Positions 8,351 through 19,700 are shown, counted from the first letter of the stretch. The stretch is DNA of 64,000 nt from a virus (IMGVR_UViG_3300009159_008491:1-64000), one strand, 5' to 3'. Notes: generated by a model not told the origin, from the letters alone. A program made the numbers and translations.

Positions 8351-8902
8351 CTAACTCAAATAAATGTTTTTTCTTTTTTTAATAAATTTGATTGGTGTTC
8401 CAGCAACAACATCAAATGGATTTGTATTTTTGTTTACTAATGAATTTGAGCCAACTGAAGTAGCAAATTCTAAAACAGTTTCAGGTAAAATAACAGTATT
8501 GCATCCTATAACTACGTGTTTTCTTATTAGAATATCACCAGTTTTAACTTTTTTAAATTCATCAGCAACAACGGAATTTGTCATATACCCTTCCGTATAA
8601 TCATCATTAGATGTATACAATATGCAACGAGCAGAAGTACAAGTATAATCTTCTAATGTTATATTACCACTATTACCATAATAATAACAACCTGCAGAAA
8701 TATGAACATTATTACCTATAGATATTTTACTATCTTTTCCTGCAATCAAAATACATTGTGAATCTATTCTTACGTTATTACCTATAGTGATGTTTTGAGG
8801 GTTATGAAATATAACATCGTTAGAAATAAAAACATTTTCACCAATAGTTAAATTTGATTCCAAAAGTTCTTCTCTAGAATAATTTTTGAATGTTCTGATC
8901 AT
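8351..8902 (-). CDS. Hexapeptide-repeat acyltransferase (WbbJ/CysE-like)
   Basis: 183 residues of left-handed beta-helix hexapeptide repeats (LTIGENVFISNDVIF, ITIGNNVRID, ISIGNNVHISAG, VVIGCNTVILPE) ending in VVAGTPIKFIKKR, the usual C-terminal signature of sugar O-acetyltransferases. It probably transfers an acetyl or similar acyl group from acyl-CoA to a sugar or sugar nucleotide, as a trimer in the cytoplasm. The start overlaps the stop of the DegT-like gene by four bases, which implies translational coupling. With a DegT-type protein beside it, N-acylation of an amino sugar is one reasonable role. The fold is certain; the substrate is unknown. Confidence 0.85.
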   Translation of the reverse strand: MIRTFKNYSREELLESNLTIGENVFISNDVIFHNPQNITIGNNVRIDSQCILIAGKDSKISIGNNVHISAGCYYYGNSGNITLEDYTCTSARCILYTSNDDYTEGYMTNSVVADEFKKVKTGDILIRKHVVIGCNTVILPETVLEFATSVGSNSLVNKNTNPFDVVAGTPIKFIKKRKNIYLS

Positions 8903-9528
8903 TGTTTATAGATTTCAAATTTTGATAAATCAGGATAAGGCAATTCTAAATCAGGATTGTTTTTTGGACTTCCGTCTATATTATAAAATTGATTCATTAA
9001 CAAACATCCTCTTGCAGCTAATTCAGGCATCATATAAAAATTCCAACCAAGCATGTCAAAGTGATCATCATGATATGAACACTCTCTCCTACCGCTATAC
9101 CTAGCTCTTTTAAACCATAAATAAGCTTCGTAGTTATCAGTTAGTATTGCACCGCCTTTTGATAATTTAAAGTGCTTATAGGGGCCTGTAAAAGAAATAC
9201 ACATATGTTGTCCGGGTATGTACATATCTGATGTAAATCTAAGTGCTGAATCCCAAACATTAGTAGGTTCTAATTGATAAGCCCCTTTAATTGTTTTGCC
9301 TTTTACTGGTTTAAATTTAACTTTAGCTCCAGCATGAATAATTTCACAAGGAACAGAAGGATAAGTTCTTGATGGAATTGTTATTTCTGTGTCTTTGACT
9401 TTTTCAAACATTAGTGCTAAGAATAAAGCATTGCTTTGGTTGTCAACAGTAACACAATAAGGTGCCCCAGTGTAATCACACAGCATTTTTTCAAAATCTT
9501 CAGTAATTTTATAAATTCCGTTTGCCAT
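8899..9528 (-). CDS. Compact DegT/DnrJ/EryC1-like aminotransferase homologue
   Basis: 209 residues, about half the usual 370-400 of this PLP-dependent sugar aminotransferase family. It retains the large-domain landmarks: TVDNQSNALFLAL (phosphate-binding start), IPSRTYPSVP, the pyridine-contacting Asp in VWDSALR, and the Schiff-base lysine region SFTGPYKHFKLSKGGAILT. The C-terminal small domain is missing; the protein ends just after MMPELAARG. A sibling of the same compact design lies at 38169-38780, and the two share the tail YPDLSxxxI, so this is a stable short form rather than a random truncation. It may be an aminotransferase acting with a partner, or a sugar-binding or isomerase-like derivative. 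Confidence 0.75.
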   Translation of the reverse strand: MANGIYKITEDFEKMLCDYTGAPYCVTVDNQSNALFLALMFEKVKDTEITIPSRTYPSVPCEIIHAGAKVKFKPVKGKTIKGAYQLEPTNVWDSALRFTSDMYIPGQHMCISFTGPYKHFKLSKGGAILTDNYEAYLWFKRARYSGRRECSYHDDHFDMLGWNFYMMPELAARGCLLMNQFYNIDGSPKNNPDLELPYPDLSKFEIYKQ

Positions 9529-9529
9529 A

Positions 9530-12500
9530 TTATAAATTATATTTAGTTCTATTGTATTCTTTATTTCTTAATAAATCGTTCAACTCTAATCCAAATTGAG
9601 TAAACTCTCCATTTCTAGCGATTCCGTATTGATAGTACCATGAATAATCTAAGTGATAAATCTTTGGATCATCATATTTCTCGTTTATTCTTTTTGTACC
9701 TTCAAATTCATTTTTCCAAGGATTCTCATTTTCAGTCATATTTTCTAAAAGAAAATCTTTATTCCAAAAGCAAGCATTGTGTGAAAGTAGATATTCACTA
9801 TTAATCTTTTGTTTTAAAACTCTTTTATCATTGATAAAATAATTAGTTTGTTCTAGATCATAATTAAAGAATGTTTTTTCGTGAATTTTTAAACAGTTCC
9901 ATTCAAAGTGTTTCATTAAATACAAACTATCTTCAAAAGTCTTTTTATCTATTTTTTTGTGTAACCACATATCATCTTGAATATACAAGATGTATTTAGT
10001 TTTTATTTTAGTTAAAATATCAATCAATCTATTACTGAAACCAGATGAATCATGTGATCTAATTGTATTTAATTGTTTAATTCTGCTATCGCTAAAATTT
10101 AATTTTTCTTCTTCATTACAGAAATAAATGTCCCAGTTTAATGACCAATCCCAATTTTCTTTAAATGAATAATACCAACCTTTCCATAGAAAATTATATT
10201 TGTCACACGTTTGAACTATTACAGTAATATCGTCATTCTCAAAATTTACCGGTAATGAATTTTTTTCATGTAAAATATATCCATCTTTAAATTTATAATC
10301 TATGTTTGATATACTAGGATATTGTAATGCATAAGGTCTACTGAAAATTCCCTTTTTAAAATCAGTGATAAAATTATTATACCATAAATCAGAAACGTCC
10401 CAAGGAGTATTTTCAAATTTTGATTTGAAATAATCGTATTTATCTTTTAAAATTAAAATACAATGTGCTTCAGAAAGTGTATTTGTCAAATAAAAATCCT
10501 CCTCTACTTTTTCATGATCTAAATTAGGTATCTTTTTCCCAAAACTTATATAGGCTAAATCATGTTTTTTCGCATATTGGTAAGCTCTAAAAATAGTTTC
10601 AGACATTTCTTTTTCTGAAAACTGTAAAATACTATCACACTCATTTAAAAGTATTGCATCCACATCATCATTTAAACCTTCTTCTATTCCTTGTCTATGA
10701 GAAAGGTAACAACCGTAATGTCCGGGGCCTAATAAGTAATCTCCCGGTGATTCAGAAATTTGACTTGGTCTATTACAATTTTCTTTAGGTGGCAATCCCT
10801 TAAATAAGGGATTTATAATTTGTTGATAGGTGAAACCATAATTTTCTAATGTTCTTAAAGAGTTGATAGAAGATATTTCTCTTTCCGATTCAACATTGTT
10901 CAGAAGATGAACTATTTTAATTTTTGGTTTTTTTTCTGCTTTAAAAATTAGAATACTTTCAATATCAATATTTCTATCTTCTTCAACTTCAAATCCACAA
11001 CGAATTAATTTGTTCTTAATTTTATTTTCATAGTCAGAATGTGATCCTGCAAATGCGTGAACTTCTCCGGTAATGAATTTGACATTATTTCTTAAATAAC
11101 CTTCATCTATGGTTTCAAAGAAAGGAAACTCTCCTCCTTCACAATCAATTTTAAGATAATCTATTTTTTCAATGCTATATTCTTGAATTAAAGAATTGGC
11201 ATCAATTGATTTAACTTTTATAGAATTATCTTCAAATTTATATCCAGAAAGATTTTCACTTTGTTTAAATATAGTATGTATACTAGATGAATCACCAACG
11301 AAGAAATCAACTTCTCCTCTGTTATAATCTATTGCATATTGTATAGGTATAATTTCTTTGAATTGAAAAGTATTCTTTTTTAAATTTTCAAAGTTTTTTG
11401 GTTCTGGTTCTACACTATAAACTTTAGAAGCCCCTTGATCAAGAGCATATAAACTGAGAAATCCTAAATTAGATCCAATATCTAAAACCACATCCCCTTT
11501 TTTAATTCCTTTATAATCATTTCTTATGTAAACTTCATAGTAAGTAAACCATGAGGATTGATCAAAATCTTCATGAGAAATCATAATTTCTTTACTTTCT
11601 ACTTTTGGTGTTAATTTATGTTCGAAATTATTCTCAAAAATTACTTTATCAAAGTATGAGATATTATTTTCTTTATCAAAAACTTGAACCAGAAAACCAT
11701 TAAATGTATATCTTGAAGCATTGGAACTAAACCAAAAACTTGTTCCTGATTGAAAAATAAAATCAAGAACATAATTTGTCAAAAGATTATAACTGTCTTT
11801 TAAAATAATGTTTAATTTTTTCCCATTTAGTTCAGGACAATGCAAACATTTAACATCAAATTTATGATCTATTTCATTATAAGAAACATCAATGTAATTA
11901 TATTTGAGTCGTAGGTTTAATGTTTGTTTTATTAACTCTAAATTAGTATTAGTATCAAGTAAATAATTTACATTGTCAAATTTGTAAAAATAATTTTGAT
12001 AAACATCTAAATTATATAATAAGATAGGGATCTTCCATCCTATTGATTCTCTCAATACTAAAGGCATTGTTTCTTTATCACCATTTTGGCCTCTGGAAGT
12101 AAAAAGAAACAAATCCATACAAGAGTAAAAATTATCAGTATCATTTCTTTCGCCCCAAATTTTGCAATTTGAAGGTATATTATTAAGCAATGGTTCCCAA
12201 TAAAATTTAAAATTATCTGCTTGATTTCCTAGAAAATGAAATTGTACAGTATCATCAAAATATTTAGCTAATTCAAATATTTCAGCCTGATTTTTTCTTG
12301 GAGTAAATAAACCTACATTTAAAACATGTTTCTTTTTAGGGTCCAATCCTAACTTTAATAATCCTTCTTCTCTATTTGGTCTTTCCTTGTATTCAATAGG
12401 GTATTCTGCTAAGTATTTAGGAACATTTATATTTTTATATTGTTCTATTTGCCAATTGCTTACAAAGAAAAAAGCATCCGGAAAATATACTTTTTTATTA

Positions 12501-12871
12501 TCAGGATCAAATGAAGAATCATGGCTTGTTTCAAAGATCTTATATTTTCTATTTTTTGTATAAATTAAATCTGAAATTTCACTTGGTAAAAAATATTCTG
12601 GTATTTCTTCTAAATGAATAAAATCAGGATTAATTTTGTTAATTAAATTTATTAAATCTTCTTTTTTATTTTCTCCTAGAGTTATAAAATGTTGATTATC
12701 AAGAAGTTGTTCAATTTTATTTCTTTGTACTACTAATACCCCACCAGTTATATTTTCATATTCAATGCAAAAGATTTCTAAATCATTTTTTAGAATTTCT
12801 ATTTTTTTAACAAGATATTGAGGTAAGCCACCAGTAGATAAATGTGGAGCAATAAATATAATCTTCTTCAT
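9530..12871 (-). CDS. Four-domain GT4-FkbM-GT25-like-GT-A fusion protein
   Basis: 1113 residues with at least four modules. Residues 1-320 are a GT-B family 4-like glycosyltransferase (IFIAPHLSTGGLPQYLV at the start; NVGLFTPRKNQAEIF near 185). About 340-440 is a beta-rich linker. Residues 455-645 are an FkbM-type SAM methyltransferase (VLDIGSNLGFLSLYA, YSVEPEP, IDYLKIDCEGGEF). About 650-860 is GT25-like (GPGHYGCYLSHRQGIEEGL, but NECDS where GT25 enzymes carry an acidic EDD-type motif). Residues 880-1113 are GT-A-like, starting TVIVQTCDKY and holding YIQDDMW at 963-969. One chain could thus perform several consecutive steps on one glycan. It is the first gene of a five-gene operon, with a 79-base upstream gap that probably holds the promoter. 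Confidence 0.8.
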   Translation of the reverse strand: MKKIIFIAPHLSTGGLPQYLVKKIEILKNDLEIFCIEYENITGGVLVVQRNKIEQLLDNQHFITLGENKKEDLINLINKINPDFIHLEEIPEYFLPSEISDLIYTKNRKYKIFETSHDSSFDPDNKKVYFPDAFFFVSNWQIEQYKNINVPKYLAEYPIEYKERPNREEGLLKLGLDPKKKHVLNVGLFTPRKNQAEIFELAKYFDDTVQFHFLGNQADNFKFYWEPLLNNIPSNCKIWGERNDTDNFYSCMDLFLFTSRGQNGDKETMPLVLRESIGWKIPILLYNLDVYQNYFYKFDNVNYLLDTNTNLELIKQTLNLRLKYNYIDVSYNEIDHKFDVKCLHCPELNGKKLNIILKDSYNLLTNYVLDFIFQSGTSFWFSSNASRYTFNGFLVQVFDKENNISYFDKVIFENNFEHKLTPKVESKEIMISHEDFDQSSWFTYYEVYIRNDYKGIKKGDVVLDIGSNLGFLSLYALDQGASKVYSVEPEPKNFENLKKNTFQFKEIIPIQYAIDYNRGEVDFFVGDSSSIHTIFKQSENLSGYKFEDNSIKVKSIDANSLIQEYSIEKIDYLKIDCEGGEFPFFETIDEGYLRNNVKFITGEVHAFAGSHSDYENKIKNKLIRCGFEVEEDRNIDIESILIFKAEKKPKIKIVHLLNNVESEREISSINSLRTLENYGFTYQQIINPLFKGLPPKENCNRPSQISESPGDYLLGPGHYGCYLSHRQGIEEGLNDDVDAILLNECDSILQFSEKEMSETIFRAYQYAKKHDLAYISFGKKIPNLDHEKVEEDFYLTNTLSEAHCILILKDKYDYFKSKFENTPWDVSDLWYNNFITDFKKGIFSRPYALQYPSISNIDYKFKDGYILHEKNSLPVNFENDDITVIVQTCDKYNFLWKGWYYSFKENWDWSLNWDIYFCNEEEKLNFSDSRIKQLNTIRSHDSSGFSNRLIDILTKIKTKYILYIQDDMWLHKKIDKKTFEDSLYLMKHFEWNCLKIHEKTFFNYDLEQTNYFINDKRVLKQKINSEYLLSHNACFWNKDFLLENMTENENPWKNEFEGTKRINEKYDDPKIYHLDYSWYYQYGIARNGEFTQFGLELNDLLRNKEYNRTKYNL

Positions 12872-12950
12872 GGTATAAAAGTAACAAAAATAAATTTATT
12901 TTGACCAATAAATTTACTATAAAATTACTTAAAAAAATTATAAAAAAGTA

Positions 12951-13832
12951 TTATTCTGTAATACCGAGAGAAATTTGTGAAAATTCTTGATTAAAGTTTG
13001 TAATTGATCTTTGCTCCCTCACATCAATATTTCCATATTCAAAAGCAGATTTTCTTGTAAATAGATTATATTGCTTATAGATTAAATTTTGATCGTTGAA
13101 ATAAGTTAAAATTCCTGTTTGTAAATCTCTTGAGGAGTTTCCATAAAGAGCATAGGAAAGAGTTTTAATGGTTTGATCAACCATTTCAATTTCAACATAA
13201 AAAGGATCAAAAAAAGTATTAGAAATTAATATTTTTTGGTTTTTTACACCAAGATCTACTTTCACATTGTTTGAAATTAAACTTCCTTGATCCGGAGTCA
13301 AAGTTAAAAATATTATACTTCCAGCAGGGTCTAAAACATAAGTGGTTGCACCTTGATTTACTGTATTATTATTAACGTTTATACTTACTAAATCACTTGA
13401 AGTTATAATTCTGGTAAGATTATTTATTTTAACCCCATTTGTATCAAAATATTCTATTTGGTACCCTACTAATGAATTGTTTCTAGAAAATTGAAGAGAA
13501 GGAATAACAATGCCCTTTTTTGATATATTTAACTGATTATTATCGTTTGTTACAACATAAGAACAGTCTAAAATGGTAGTTTGAAAAGTTTTTGGTTTAA
13601 TTAAAATACTATAATAACCTAATTTATTGAATACATTAGCTGGTAAACGTAATTTATACATTCCATCGGCTCCAATTAATTTTCTTAAATCTGCATTGGT
13701 TATAGCGTTAAAAAGTGGTCTTAATTGTACGTCCCCAATTTCTTCTCTTGAGGGACTATAAGCATAAAGGATGTCCACATCATCTATTGTGACATCAGCT
13801 AATTTATTTACACCATATAATCCAACTGCCAT
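12951..13832 (-). CDS. Hypothetical structural protein (tail/baseplate region)
   Basis: 293 residues, not recognised. The sequence is beta-rich (alternating polar and hydrophobic residues with many Asn, Thr and Ile) with no catalytic motif, signal peptide or membrane segment. It is last in the minus-strand tail/baseplate series and directly precedes the glycan operon. A 38-base gap separates it from the 842-residue gene upstream. By position it is probably an outer baseplate or fibre-attachment protein. Confidence 0.5.
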   Translation of the reverse strand: MAVGLYGVNKLADVTIDDVDILYAYSPSREEIGDVQLRPLFNAITNADLRKLIGADGMYKLRLPANVFNKLGYYSILIKPKTFQTTILDCSYVVTNDNNQLNISKKGIVIPSLQFSRNNSLVGYQIEYFDTNGVKINNLTRIITSSDLVSINVNNNTVNQGATTYVLDPAGSIIFLTLTPDQGSLISNNVKVDLGVKNQKILISNTFFDPFYVEIEMVDQTIKTLSYALYGNSSRDLQTGILTYFNDQNLIYKQYNLFTRKSAFEYGNIDVREQRSITNFNQEFSQISLGITE

Positions 13833-13871
13833 TTTTTACTTTATTTTAAAGATAAATAGTATTTTAAAAAT

Positions 13872-16400
13872 TTATAGAGATAAAATTTGATCTTTTAAAT
13901 CTCTTAAAATTGGTAAAAAATAAACCTGAGCATCTTCAAAAGTCTCAAAAAACCTTTCTGTGTCATCCAGATATTGATTAGATGCTTTCCTATCCACAAT
14001 TTTACCGAATTTTAAATACTGAATACTAAAAACTAAAATTCTTATTGAATTCCAAATTCTTTTTTTTAATCTTGTTAAATCTTTTGAATTAAAATATTTT
14101 TCAGAGTCATTAAAATGAGAATCAGAAATTTGAATAGCTTTAGTTTTAAATTCTTCTTTTGTTATATTTGTTGAAAATTCAATTCTTTGTAATATTTTAT
14201 AAGTATCTTCTTCAGTAAAATATTGGAAGAAATTTCTGTCAGATAACAAATTTGTTTCATTAAATGCTGGAACAGCAAATTCATTCAATTGGTACTGAAA
14301 AGTTCTTGGGTTGTATAATGAAAAATCTATGTCACCAATTTTAAAATAATTAACATCTGAATTAGTATCAGCTACTATTGTAATATCAGCATCAGAAGAT
14401 GCTTGAACTTTTTCATAATAGTGTGCCCCATTAACATAAATATTATAAATTGCACTTTCTGGTATATTTAATCTTCTTGCTAAACTAGCTAATGTTAATG
14501 AACTATCATTAAAAATATTAAATAATTTTTGATTAACAGTTGTTCCTGAGTTTGATGAAAAACCATTAATAATACTAAACCCAGCACTATTAGCTGGTAT
14601 ATTTACATAATTTAAAGGAATATTATCCGGTCTATATTTTTGTAAAAAACTATCATCATATTTTTGATCGACAAACCCATTATACATTAATCTACACTTA
14701 TCAAAGCTTTTTACATCTATGTATTCATTGTATGAAAAACTAGATAAATCATAAAACTCTTCAAGATAAATAACTAAATATTGTAATATTTGATTTGGAT
14801 TTTTTGCTGGTCTTAATGAAAGAACAATTGGTGATCTGACTGGCCAATTTTTATAAATTTTTATATCTACGCTTTTTACAACATCACCCACATCAAAATG
14901 AATTATAAATTTATCAACATTAAAATATATATTATTAAGAACATCTAAACTTACGGAGTTAATTCCATCATCTGGTCCAAGTAAACCAACTGAAAAATAT
15001 TCATATTGAACAATAACATCTTTATATTTTCTAGGATCTCTGTGTGCTATATTTATTTTTAATGTATTATCTGATAAATCATCAAAAAGTTGACCTATAA
15101 AATCTAAATTGTCCCAAGATGGATTTTTTACAAAGTTAAACTCCGGTTTTATTAAATTAGGGATATTTGGATTGTTACCCATGCTTCCAGTTCCCATACT
15201 AGGCATATTTGTTCCAAATATTCCACTATCAAAAATTGAATATGTTTGAGGTATTAAATCAATTACTTGCTGATATATATATTTGTAGTTTGCTTGTTCA
15301 GGATATACAAAAGGAGGAGAGAAAGGCTTATATAAAAAACCATACCAATTTGAAAATTCAGGAAAGCTTTTAAAATTTGCTTTTTTAAAAAGACTGTTAT
15401 ATTCAAGATTACCACCACTAGCTGATGCTGTAGAATTTACTAAGTTTTGTAAATAGTTTTGATCATAAGCTATTGGAATACTTATGACTTGATTGTTTGG
15501 TGTGTCATAATAGATACCATCAGCTAAAGTTATTGTTGCTTGTTGGGAAGGCTGTTGACTATTATTATTATTAGAAAGTGCTAGTTGTGGTAGAAAATTA
15601 TCTGGTAATAAACCATTGTACTTTTCTAAAGATTCTTTTGAAGGTCCATAATTTGAATTTGATAATTCTTTTAATTTTAATATTTCTTCAATATTTCCAT
15701 ATTTAGATAAAATACTAAAATTATTTTTATAAGTATATTTTGTATAATCTATTGTTCCTTCACAGGTATCTATAAAATATTCAGAAAAATCATCTGTAAA
15801 AATTGTTGTCTTATTTGTATTGATTTGAATATTGACATAATAATTTTCACTGTCTCCACTAAAGTTTATAAAATCAGTTTGCCTCGTAGCATTTGTATAG
15901 TTATTTGGTACAGATTTTCCAGCATTATTAACGGTGTTAGTGTAATAACTAGTTAATGCATTTGTTTTTAAATATTTTTCATCTTGATTAAAAAGAGATT
16001 GTTTCTTTTCAATAAGATTTATGTTTGGGTCCGATGTTTCTTCAGTTTGTTCTTGATTAGAATAGCTTATATTTTTTCTGTAATAGCTATTAAAAAATTC
16101 TGCTAATTTTTTATTATCGTAAAAAAGATCTCTAAATTCATCAAGAGTTAATAATTTTTTTAAATAATCAACAAAATTTATTGCAATTTTTTCGTTTTGT
16201 GGCATATCTAAATATGCCTTTACATTTAAATCATTTACAATCCCTACTCCAACTTGTGAAGTATAAGAAAAATATTCTTGATCTAATCCTACATTTTGCT
16301 GAGTTTCATATAGAACATCTTGCTGTACTGTTTCCAGTAAAGCATCAGTATTAGTATTTGCACTGAAAGCGATATTATATAATATTTCAAACTTTTGCAT
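13872..16400 (-). CDS. Large hypothetical baseplate/tail protein
   Basis: 842 residues, not recognised. Asn- and Tyr-rich with long low-complexity polar stretches (for example LALSNNNNSQQPSQQA near 275-290) between folded-looking segments. A central part (about 440-560) reads as beta-sandwich, and the C-terminal 150 residues are predicted helical (TEEDTYKILQRIEF onward). It starts one base after the stop of the 115-residue gene, so the two are coupled. Its size and its place among gp25/gp6-linked genes suggest a baseplate-periphery or fibre-connector component. Confidence 0.5.
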   Translation of the reverse strand: MQKFEILYNIAFSANTNTDALLETVQQDVLYETQQNVGLDQEYFSYTSQVGVGIVNDLNVKAYLDMPQNEKIAINFVDYLKKLLTLDEFRDLFYDNKKLAEFFNSYYRKNISYSNQEQTEETSDPNINLIEKKQSLFNQDEKYLKTNALTSYYTNTVNNAGKSVPNNYTNATRQTDFINFSGDSENYYVNIQINTNKTTIFTDDFSEYFIDTCEGTIDYTKYTYKNNFSILSKYGNIEEILKLKELSNSNYGPSKESLEKYNGLLPDNFLPQLALSNNNNSQQPSQQATITLADGIYYDTPNNQVISIPIAYDQNYLQNLVNSTASASGGNLEYNSLFKKANFKSFPEFSNWYGFLYKPFSPPFVYPEQANYKYIYQQVIDLIPQTYSIFDSGIFGTNMPSMGTGSMGNNPNIPNLIKPEFNFVKNPSWDNLDFIGQLFDDLSDNTLKINIAHRDPRKYKDVIVQYEYFSVGLLGPDDGINSVSLDVLNNIYFNVDKFIIHFDVGDVVKSVDIKIYKNWPVRSPIVLSLRPAKNPNQILQYLVIYLEEFYDLSSFSYNEYIDVKSFDKCRLMYNGFVDQKYDDSFLQKYRPDNIPLNYVNIPANSAGFSIINGFSSNSGTTVNQKLFNIFNDSSLTLASLARRLNIPESAIYNIYVNGAHYYEKVQASSDADITIVADTNSDVNYFKIGDIDFSLYNPRTFQYQLNEFAVPAFNETNLLSDRNFFQYFTEEDTYKILQRIEFSTNITKEEFKTKAIQISDSHFNDSEKYFNSKDLTRLKKRIWNSIRILVFSIQYLKFGKIVDRKASNQYLDDTERFFETFEDAQVYFLPILRDLKDQILSL

Positions 16401-16401
16401 C

Positions 16402-16749
16402 TTATTTATTAATAGTTATAGAAAAAATTTCTGCTTTTTTTATTAAGTTTTCTGTAGTTGGAACTAAAACATTATAGTTGTTTGATGATGTTCCAGTTAT
16501 TCCAGTAGATCTAATGCTCTCAAAAAATCCATATTCTATAAACCACGGATTTATAAATTGACGTTGCATATCAACTCTTAGTGGATCTTTTTGTATATCT
16601 ATATACTCGTCAATAATTCTTATTTCTCTGTTTAAATTAAGGTTAATATAATAGTCCTTAATGTTTTGAGTTCCGTAGGTTCCATCTGGTTGTACAACAC
16701 CATCTTCTCTTAGATCTAAATATAATTTTACTTTTAAGTTTTTTTCCAT
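16402..16749 (-). CDS. Small hypothetical tail-region protein
   Basis: 115 residues, not recognised. It starts MEKNLKVKLYLDLREDG and is beta-rich, with aromatic residues around NPWFIEYGFFES and a C-terminus rich in Ile. No membrane segment or metal motif. It sits between two very large structural genes, with gaps of 12 bases upstream and one base downstream, so it is probably co-expressed in fixed proportion with them and could be an adaptor. Confidence 0.45.
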   Translation of the reverse strand: MEKNLKVKLYLDLREDGVVQPDGTYGTQNIKDYYINLNLNREIRIIDEYIDIQKDPLRVDMQRQFINPWFIEYGFFESIRSTGITGTSSNNYNVLVPTTENLIKKAEIFSITINK

Positions 16750-16761
16750 TTTTTTTGTTTT

Positions 16762-19700
16762 TTAAAAATCGTTTGATTTTATCCAAGTAATTCCATTATC
16801 TGAACATGATGGTCCCCGTTGAGAAACAGGGATAGCACTAAATCCAATAGCTTTGCGAGCAGCGGTATTTGATGCTGTTGCAATAAAACCATGTACTATA
16901 AATGATTTGTTAATATTGGGATCTTGTGATAATACTCTAACATTTAAAATAGTAGGATCACAAACAAATAAAGGTGGTTGTGTTAAACGTAATCTTGTAT
17001 TTACTAAAACTCTATTATTAAAAACAGAAGTTAAATAAAATCTTTCTTCATTAAAACGAGGAGCACCACCGGCAATATTTATATTGGCAATTATTTCAAA
17101 AGGTGGAATTGTTTGATTAATAATTTTGTTAGAAGGTAATCCATCCGATTCATTATATAAAACAAAGTTTAAAAATGAAACTTTATATTTTGATGTTGTG
17201 AATTTGTTTAAAGTAACATTATTTATTGTTCTCTTAAAATTATAATTGGTTGGTAATTTTAAAACAAGTTGATCTAATGGAGTTACTACGTTTTTAACTA
17301 AACCTCCACTATTTGATGTTGATATTGCATATTCGCTTAGCCATAATTTTTCTCTAGGATTTATTATTGTGTCTAATATTTTAACTGGAATTACACCCTC
17401 ATTAACAATTTCTATTACTGCTTGATTTTTTGTATTTATATTAGCTTGGCTCCAAGTATAAAGAAATCCATTTTTAAGCCAACTTGGTGTATTACTGCTA
17501 AAATATTTTGTTGCCGCTACAAAACTATCAATTGTATTTGTTTGAGGATTAGCATTTACATCAGTAAATGTTTTTAAATAATATCCTGCTTGTACTATTA
17601 ATTGACCAAAATCAAAAGTATTAGTATTTAATATTGCATTTGGATCTAAAGGTATAGTATAATCACTACATGGAAAACTTAAAATATTAGGATTTGTTGT
17701 AGATGCTGTATTAAAATCATTTTCAATTCCAACTACATCTTTATTTAAAAATATTTTAGCTGATGTTGATGCATCATCAGGTGAAAAACCTGCTGGTATA
17801 ACACTTCCTTTTGGTATTATTACTATGCCCGGATAATAAATTTTATTTGGACTAAAGTACAAATTATATGGTTTTGGGATTGAATATGGTGCACTATAAT
17901 TTGCTACTTCATTTGTTATAGATATTTCTTTATTTATTTCCTCTGTTTTAAATTCAATCTGTGTATTTAAATTTTGTAATTGTGTTGTTGTATAATAAAC
18001 TTCTTTTTTATTATCATTTCCAGCATTAACATAAAAACTTTCTTCAAAATTATAATTATTATTTCTAAAAATTCCATTATAAATTTTAATAGTTAATAAA
18101 TTAGTAGTTTTAAAATCATCATTTGTTGGTGAAACTGAAGGAATATAATTATATGTTTGATTTTGTATTTCAATTTGATAATTTACCTTTTGAAAACCCC
18201 AAATAGATGCTCCTGATAAATTAAGACCTAGTATATTACTTCCTATTCCCGGAAAACCTTCAAAATATTCAAAATTATCATTTGCTGGTAATTTTAAAAT
18301 AAATTGAGAGCCATCGTATATGAATTGACCGCTTGATACACTAGTGCTAAAACCAGAATATACATTTAAACTTAATGTATCTCCATTATCATAGGTATTA
18401 CCATCAAATACAATTCTTCCTCCAAGATTTTTAATATTTATTTTAAAAAAATCTTCAAATACTAAATCCCTAAATTTATACGGCTGTATGTTTCCAGTAA
18501 TTATGGTATTTGCTAATATATTACCAAAAGAAGAACCATCAAATGTTTGTAGTTTTGTTATATAATCTTTATATGATCCAAATTTATTATAATAATTAGG
18601 ATCTAATGGTTTATTAAAAACACTTCTTAAAACTGCTTTGCCACTTTGTTTATCAAAAGGTATATTTATTTGAACATAATTTTTATCAATATTTTTATCT
18701 ACATATAAAACAAACTTGTTATCATTTGATTGATTTAAATTTCCGGGCACTACATTGGATGTAAAATTCCTAAGTCTTAAAGTTATTTTAGTTTGTAAAT
18801 CATCACTTCTTCTTGATATAAAATAAAAATTGGTAGAATAAGATAAATCAACTTGATTAAATTCAAATTTATGGGAATTTGTATAAGCAGTGCTGTTAGG
18901 ATCTAAAAATCCAAATGTTGAAAGACAATCTGTCTCTGCCTCATCAATATATAATTCTAAACTTTGATTAGGTACTAATAATTTTTTATCAAGATTTAAA
19001 GTTATAGGTATGATTAAAGGATCTATATCTTGCCTTGGTTCTAAAAATTGATATGATTGAGAATTAAAAGTAACAGTTGAAGGGATGTCATTATCTTCAA
19101 TATAAATAGACATCATCTGTGCTTTTTCTGGATCAGGAAGCACTCCTAAGATTGGAACTATTTGTAGTGTTAGTCTTTCTAATTTCTCAACATAAAAATC
19201 ATCGTTTAATCTAAGGCTTATTTTTTGCACAGTACTTGCAGAAGTACTATTCCACTCAATATTATTAAAATTAAGTACTACATCTTGTGGCACAGTAACA
19301 TTTGTATATTCGTTAAAATCTTTATCTAGACCATAAACAACACTTAATTTTATTCTCTCTACACCTCTTGGCGGCTTACTTAAAGCTACATCAAATTGAA
19401 TTATTTTATTATTTGTAAAATCCGATTGATTTGGATCTCCTTCGGTGAATGTTATGTTTGATTGTGGGAAATAAACAAATGGTGGTCCAGTAGGTTCCAA
19501 TTCTCTTCTTAACCAATGTCTATCATAAAAGAAGGGATAATTATTATTAATTTCTAATATATTACCGTCATCTAATATTTCAGCAATTTCGCTACCGTAT
19601 TCCAATACTTTACTTTCTTCGTTAAAATATAAGAATGGAAATTCTTGTTCAGAATATAAACTATTTACTATGTCATTTATTTTTACATAAATTGACTTAT

